Below are positions 60,795 to 64,000 of a DNA stretch of 64,000 nucleotides, piece after piece (position 1 is the stretch's first letter; every line of letters starts with the position of its first letter). A program made the position numbers and the translations under genes. The stretch is taken from positions 25,498 to 89,497 of the forward strand of contig NZ_FOMW01000013.1 of assembly GCF_900112755.1 (NCBI RefSeq), in the 5' to 3' direction. The notes beneath the pieces are model-generated. The model saw only the letters and a list, made by a program, of their open reading frames with translations, did no database searches and was not told the origin of the DNA. The DNA is from Sulfitobacter brevis (GTDB lineage Bacteria; Pseudomonadota; Alphaproteobacteria; Rhodobacterales; Rhodobacteraceae).

Positions 60795-63356
60795 ATGTCA
60801 AAAACAACAGAATCCGCGACCTCGCCGATATGGGTCAAAGCACTGCTGGCACTCTGCCTGACTGCGGGAATGCTTGCAGCAGGCTACCTTTCCTATAGCG
60901 TGTGGGACAAGATCCGCATGCTAGATCGCGCACACCAGGACCACACCGAATGGGTGTTTTTCCAGCTTGAGATTGAATATCTAAAACTTGATCGAGCGGT
61001 GGATCAAGCACGGTCCGGTAAGGCTGAGGACCTTAAAGACCTCCGCAAGCGATTTGATATCTTCTATAGCCGAGTTGAGATCGCGGGACAGTTTGAACAA
61101 CACGTCTCGGTCGCCTCTGATATTCAAAAACTGCGAGAAGCCTTGGAGGGCCAATTTGCCCTGATCGACGCGAAGGATGCCACTCTTTCTGCGGGACTTG
61201 ATAGGATCGCACAGGTATTGAAGAGCGTCGAGAGCCTGCCGCGTTCGATTGCACTTCAGTCCATCGCAATCGCTGCGGAAATCTCCGAGACCGAACGCAA
61301 TCGCATCGTAAAGCTCACTGAAATCCTTGCACTGGTGGCGCTCATTATTGCCCTGGCCTTGTTAGGCGCAATCGCAAGGTTGATGCGGCAGACCGCTTCG
61401 CTTAACCGTGCCTCCGCCGAAGCTCAGGTTCACCACTTGCAACTTTCGACAACGCTGCGGGCATCCCTCGACGCGGTCGTCGTTATCGATAGTGAGGGCG
61501 TGGTGAAAGACTTCAACGGCTCTGCTGAGGATATCTTTCGCATTACAAAGGAAAAAGCGGTCGGGCAAAGCTACATCGATCTGCTGATCCCGCCGAACTT
61601 GCGAAGCAAGCAACACAAATTGCTGGAAAACTTTCAATCCGATAACAATGCATTCGCGGCAGACGCTAAACGCCGGGAATATGAGATGATCGATCAGAAC
61701 GGGCGCGTGTTCCCCGTAGAATTCTCGGTTTCGCTGGCGCGCTCCGGCGAGGGACCGATCTTCGTGACCTATATCCGCGATATTACCGAGAAGCGCCGCA
61801 AAGAGATCGAAATCACCCAAGCTCGCGACGACGCGCTTGCGGCTTACCGTGAAAAATCGCGTTTCTTTGCAATGATGAGCCATGAGATGCGCACCCCGCT
61901 CAACGGTGTGCTCTCTGCTTTGCAACTGCTTGGCGACGGGCGGTTGGACCCCGAACAACAGCGCTACCATGATGCCGCCGTCACCTCCGGTGAAATTTTG
62001 TTAAGCCATATCAACGATGTCTTGGCGATCGAACGCAGTGAAACTGGCACCAACGACGAGCAGCGCAAACCTTGCGATATCGGCATGCTAACATCGGGCA
62101 TTATTGGCACGATGGAGCCCTTGGCGACGACATCAGGCACCAAGCTGCATCTGAACCAAGAAGAATTGGAGGGTGGGGTCATCACCACCGACCCCCGCGC
62201 CATTCAACAGATACTCGTTAACCTTCTGAGCAATGCGATCAAATTCAGCCCCTCGGGTAATGTTACCCTCCGCTCCTTTGTCGAGGAGGCGCAGGACGGT
62301 GCAGAATATCCGGCGCTGCACCTTGAAGTAATTGACGATGGCCCAGGAATTCCTGAGAACGAGATCGCCAGAATATTTGAAGACTTCGTATCACTGGACA
62401 GCCGTTACGAACGGCAAACTGGCGGTACCGGGTTGGGCTTGGGCATTGTGCAGCGCTTGGTCAAAGGTCTGGACGGTGAGATCGACTGCGTCTCGGTAGT
62501 AGGCACAGGGACGCGTTTTATCGTCAAAATTCCCGCCATCCCCGCCAGCGAGACCGATCTTGCGGCGTCCCCCCTGCCCGTGCCGCAACCGGCAAGTGCG
62601 TTTCGCCTTAACCTGCTGGTGGCAGACGACAACAGGATAAACCGCGACTTGCTTGAGGCGATGTTACATAGAATGGGGCATGATGTTATGTTGGCAGCGG
62701 GCGGTATCGAAGCTGTGCAGTTTGCCACGGAGCATAAATTTGATGCGATCCTGATGGATATTTCGATGCCGGATATGAACGGCATCCAAGCCACCCAGAT
62801 GATCCGCAGCGGTCAGGGACCAAACAGCGATACCCATGTCGTCGCCGCAACCGCCCACGCTCTGCCAAAGGAGCGGGCTGAATTCAAGGCGGCAGGAATG
62901 ACCGGGTTTATTCAAAAACCATTGGACATGAAAGTCTTGGCCGCGGCACTTATGGACCTGCATCCTGTTGTTAAGACTGCCTCCTTTCAGCCCAGCAAGG
63001 CCGCCCAGATCGAAGCAGCGCAACGTGCCGTATTGAACGAGGCACAGGTGCGGGAATTGCTGGATGTCTTGGGACGCGAAAAGCTGTCCGAGCGGCTGGC
63101 CAAGCTGTATCAACGGGTCGACGTTGATATCCCCGCGCTCGTTGACGCTAAAACAATTGAAGATATGCAAGTCAGGTCGCATGCCCTTGCCGGGATGTGC
63201 GGCATGTTCGGAGCTGACCGTCTGTATGATGTGCTGCATAATATCGAAACTGCGTGCAAGAACCACGATGAAATCCGCGCCCGAACTCTTATTGACGGGG
63301 TTACTTCGGTATGGTCGGCGACCCGGACAGCGCTGCGCCAGCGGGTCCTACAGTAG
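60795..63356 (+). CDS. Membrane hybrid histidine kinase, PAS-HisKA-HATPase-REC-Hpt
   Basis: 853 aa. Two membrane helices (about 12-37 and 176-197) enclose a helical periplasmic domain of about 140 residues. A PAS domain (about 210-332) is followed by HisKA with His363 (MSHEMRTPLNG), ATPase motifs (LLSNAIKFS, DDGPGI, GGTGLGLGIV), a receiver with Asp655 (ILMDISMPDMNG) and a C-terminal Hpt domain with His796 (SHALAGMCGMFGA). This gives a full internal phosphorelay His-Asp-His, ending on a regulator such as the NarL-type protein next door. The periplasmic domain may sense the adjacent molybdopterin-fold protein. Confidence 0.95.
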   Translation: MSKTTESATSPIWVKALLALCLTAGMLAAGYLSYSVWDKIRMLDRAHQDHTEWVFFQLEIEYLKLDRAVDQARSGKAEDLKDLRKRFDIFYSRVEIAGQFEQHVSVASDIQKLREALEGQFALIDAKDATLSAGLDRIAQVLKSVESLPRSIALQSIAIAAEISETERNRIVKLTEILALVALIIALALLGAIARLMRQTASLNRASAEAQVHHLQLSTTLRASLDAVVVIDSEGVVKDFNGSAEDIFRITKEKAVGQSYIDLLIPPNLRSKQHKLLENFQSDNNAFAADAKRREYEMIDQNGRVFPVEFSVSLARSGEGPIFVTYIRDITEKRRKEIEITQARDDALAAYREKSRFFAMMSHEMRTPLNGVLSALQLLGDGRLDPEQQRYHDAAVTSGEILLSHINDVLAIERSETGTNDEQRKPCDIGMLTSGIIGTMEPLATTSGTKLHLNQEELEGGVITTDPRAIQQILVNLLSNAIKFSPSGNVTLRSFVEEAQDGAEYPALHLEVIDDGPGIPENEIARIFEDFVSLDSRYERQTGGTGLGLGIVQRLVKGLDGEIDCVSVVGTGTRFIVKIPAIPASETDLAASPLPVPQPASAFRLNLLVADDNRINRDLLEAMLHRMGHDVMLAAGGIEAVQFATEHKFDAILMDISMPDMNGIQATQMIRSGQGPNSDTHVVAATAHALPKERAEFKAAGMTGFIQKPLDMKVLAAALMDLHPVVKTASFQPSKAAQIEAAQRAVLNEAQVRELLDVLGREKLSERLAKLYQRVDVDIPALVDAKTIEDMQVRSHALAGMCGMFGADRLYDVLHNIETACKNHDEIRARTLIDGVTSVWSATRTALRQRVLQ

Positions 63357-63408
63357 GTCTTTGCTACAATAGAGCACCCATACGTTATCGCCCGTGAGTG
63401 AAGGTGCT

Positions 63409-63440
63409 TTGACAGGCTTCGGCTACCGACTAATTATATT
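63409..63440 (+). promoter_or_regulatory. Promoter candidate for the interrupted small gene
   Basis: A perfect -35 box TTGACA (63409-63414) is followed by A+T-rich TAATTATATT (63431-63440), giving spacings of 16 to 20 depending on the -10 chosen. A small AGAGGAG/CTCCTCT hairpin (63462-63478) lies between it and the start codon. Confidence 0.4.
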
Positions 63441-63500
63441 CCATTAGCGGAATGTTTAAAAAGAGGAGCCCCTCCTCTGGACCTTCCTGTTGGAGTAATC

Positions 63501-63731
63501 ATGTTCAAACCTTTTATCGCCGCCGGCTTTGTCAGCATCGCGACCCTGCTGCCCGCCTTTGCAGACGTCGTCTCCATCGAAGCCGTGATGGTACCACAAG
63601 AAACCATCCGAATGGATTTTGCCGATGGCAGCAAACATTTCGTTCTCATGGTGCGTATTCCGGTGCATCCGGCCGGTCATTCCGACAACATCCGGCCACC
63701 TAAACCGGTGTATCCGGCCGCCCTTGTTTAG
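63501..63731 (+). pseudogene. Small secreted protein gene interrupted by an IS21-family element
   Basis: The reading frame begins MFKPFIAAGFVSIATLLPAF (signal peptide) with GGAG upstream and continues VSIEAVMVPQETIRMDFADGSKHFVLMV to about base 63655. The last 24 or so codons come from the end of the insertion element and should not belong to the original gene. The missing 3' part is beyond the element or lost. The protein family was not recognised. Confidence 0.65.
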
Positions 63732-64000
63732 CGGCTGCGAGGCCTGAGTTTTTAGTTAACCGTTTTGGGCGCTTTCGTCACCTGTTTTGAGTTTGGTTTT
63801 TCGCATGCTCTGGCCGTCGAGTTCGACGCGATATGCGTTGTGTACGAGACGGTCGAGAATGGCATCTGCGAAGGTAGGTTCACCGATCACGTCATGCCAG
63901 GCGTCGATGGGCAATTGGCTGGTGATCAGCGTTGATCCGGCTTCATATCTGTCTTCGACGATCTCCATCAGGTCGCGCCGCTGGCTGGCGTTGAGACGGT
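63656..64000 (-). mobile_element. IS21-family insertion sequence, one end and istB part (runs off the window)
   Basis: The element end carries three copies of a YATCCGGCC unit at 63666, 63689 and 63711 (22-23 base steps), the multiple terminal repeats typical of IS21 elements. It is followed by the 3' end of istB on the minus strand. The exact outer boundary (about 63654-63660) cannot be fixed without the other end and the target duplication. Confidence 0.75.
63756..64000 (-). CDS. istB: IS21-family ATP-binding helper protein IstB, C-terminal part
   Basis: About 80 codons of the 3' end are present; the gene continues past base 64000. Seen: LNASQRRDLMEIVEDRYEAG, STLITSQLPIDAWHDVIG and DAILDRLVHNAYRVELDGQS, all characteristic of IstB, the AAA+ helper of the IS21 transposase IstA. 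The Walker motifs lie outside the window. Confidence 0.93.
   Translation of the reverse strand, partial: RLNASQRRDLMEIVEDRYEAGSTLITSQLPIDAWHDVIGEPTFADAILDRLVHNAYRVELDGQSMRKTKLKTGDESAQNG

Noticed and set aside
1..64000. CRISPR arrays, tRNA or rRNA genes, integrase-type island borders
   Set aside because: No regularly spaced repeats, cloverleaf-like sequences or integrase motifs were recognised by eye; a tRNA or covariance scan could overturn this.

Overview
The window looks like a chromosomal segment of a marine alphaproteobacterium of the order Rhodobacterales (Roseobacter group). Support: high G+C genes with the yajC-secD-secF block, the yfgM-bamB-der block, the four-subunit sarcosine oxidase operon, a PcaQ-linked protocatechuate operon, an Atm1-type exporter, and several families common in roseobacters (DUF1289, DUF6880, BKACE). 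I cannot name the species from sequence alone. No rRNA, tRNA, CRISPR array or prophage was recognised.

Layout. 1-9.3 kb is housekeeping: a partial TauE/SafE permease, SecF, SecD and YajC (protein export), SerS, a TspO-like membrane protein, Der, BamB and a YfgM-like TPR protein (ribosome and envelope biogenesis). 9.4-15.3 kb carries a two-gene RND efflux system behind a palindromic operator, then a secreted DUF302 protein. 15.3-20.9 kb holds an Atm1-type ABC exporter, a LysM protein, a LOG-family protein, a host-attachment family protein and Fe/Mn superoxide dismutase. 21.0-26.9 kb is the sarcosine oxidase operon soxB-(92-aa membrane protein)-soxD-soxA-soxG, with an unusual RNA hairpin region inside it.

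27.2-40.6 kb is mixed metabolism and maintenance: ccmI-ruvX-DUF1289 overlapping by start/stop codons; an overlapping trio TauE/SafE - 2OG-Fe(II)-type oxygenase - metallophosphoesterase; a Bcr/CflA efflux pump convergent with dusA across a hairpin containing both stop codons; a class II glutamine amidotransferase; a poly-gamma-glutamate hydrolase-like protein; a D-amino acid dehydrogenase; an NAD(P)H-FMN reductase; pirin; and a DUF6880 protein. 40.8-43.2 kb is a cytosolic hybrid histidine kinase. 43.6-48.4 kb is a 4-hydroxybenzoate/protocatechuate operon pobA-pcaC-pcaH-pcaG followed by a BKACE gene, divergent from pcaQ.

48.6-59.0 kb is the most distinctive part: a secreted lambda-endolysin-like muramidase and a three-gene operon for exported Ig/DUF11-type proteins of 170, 880 and 1917 aa. 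The largest combines surface-type repeats with a predicted C-terminal outer-membrane beta-barrel. 59.4-63.4 kb is a two-component cassette: a NarL-type regulator divergent from a periplasmic molybdopterin-fold protein that has no cysteine, and a hybrid kinase with an Hpt domain. The window ends in a small secreted-protein gene cut by an IS21-family element, visible as its terminal repeats and part of istB.

Genes are separated by many recognisable hairpin terminators, which define the transcription units stated in the entries.
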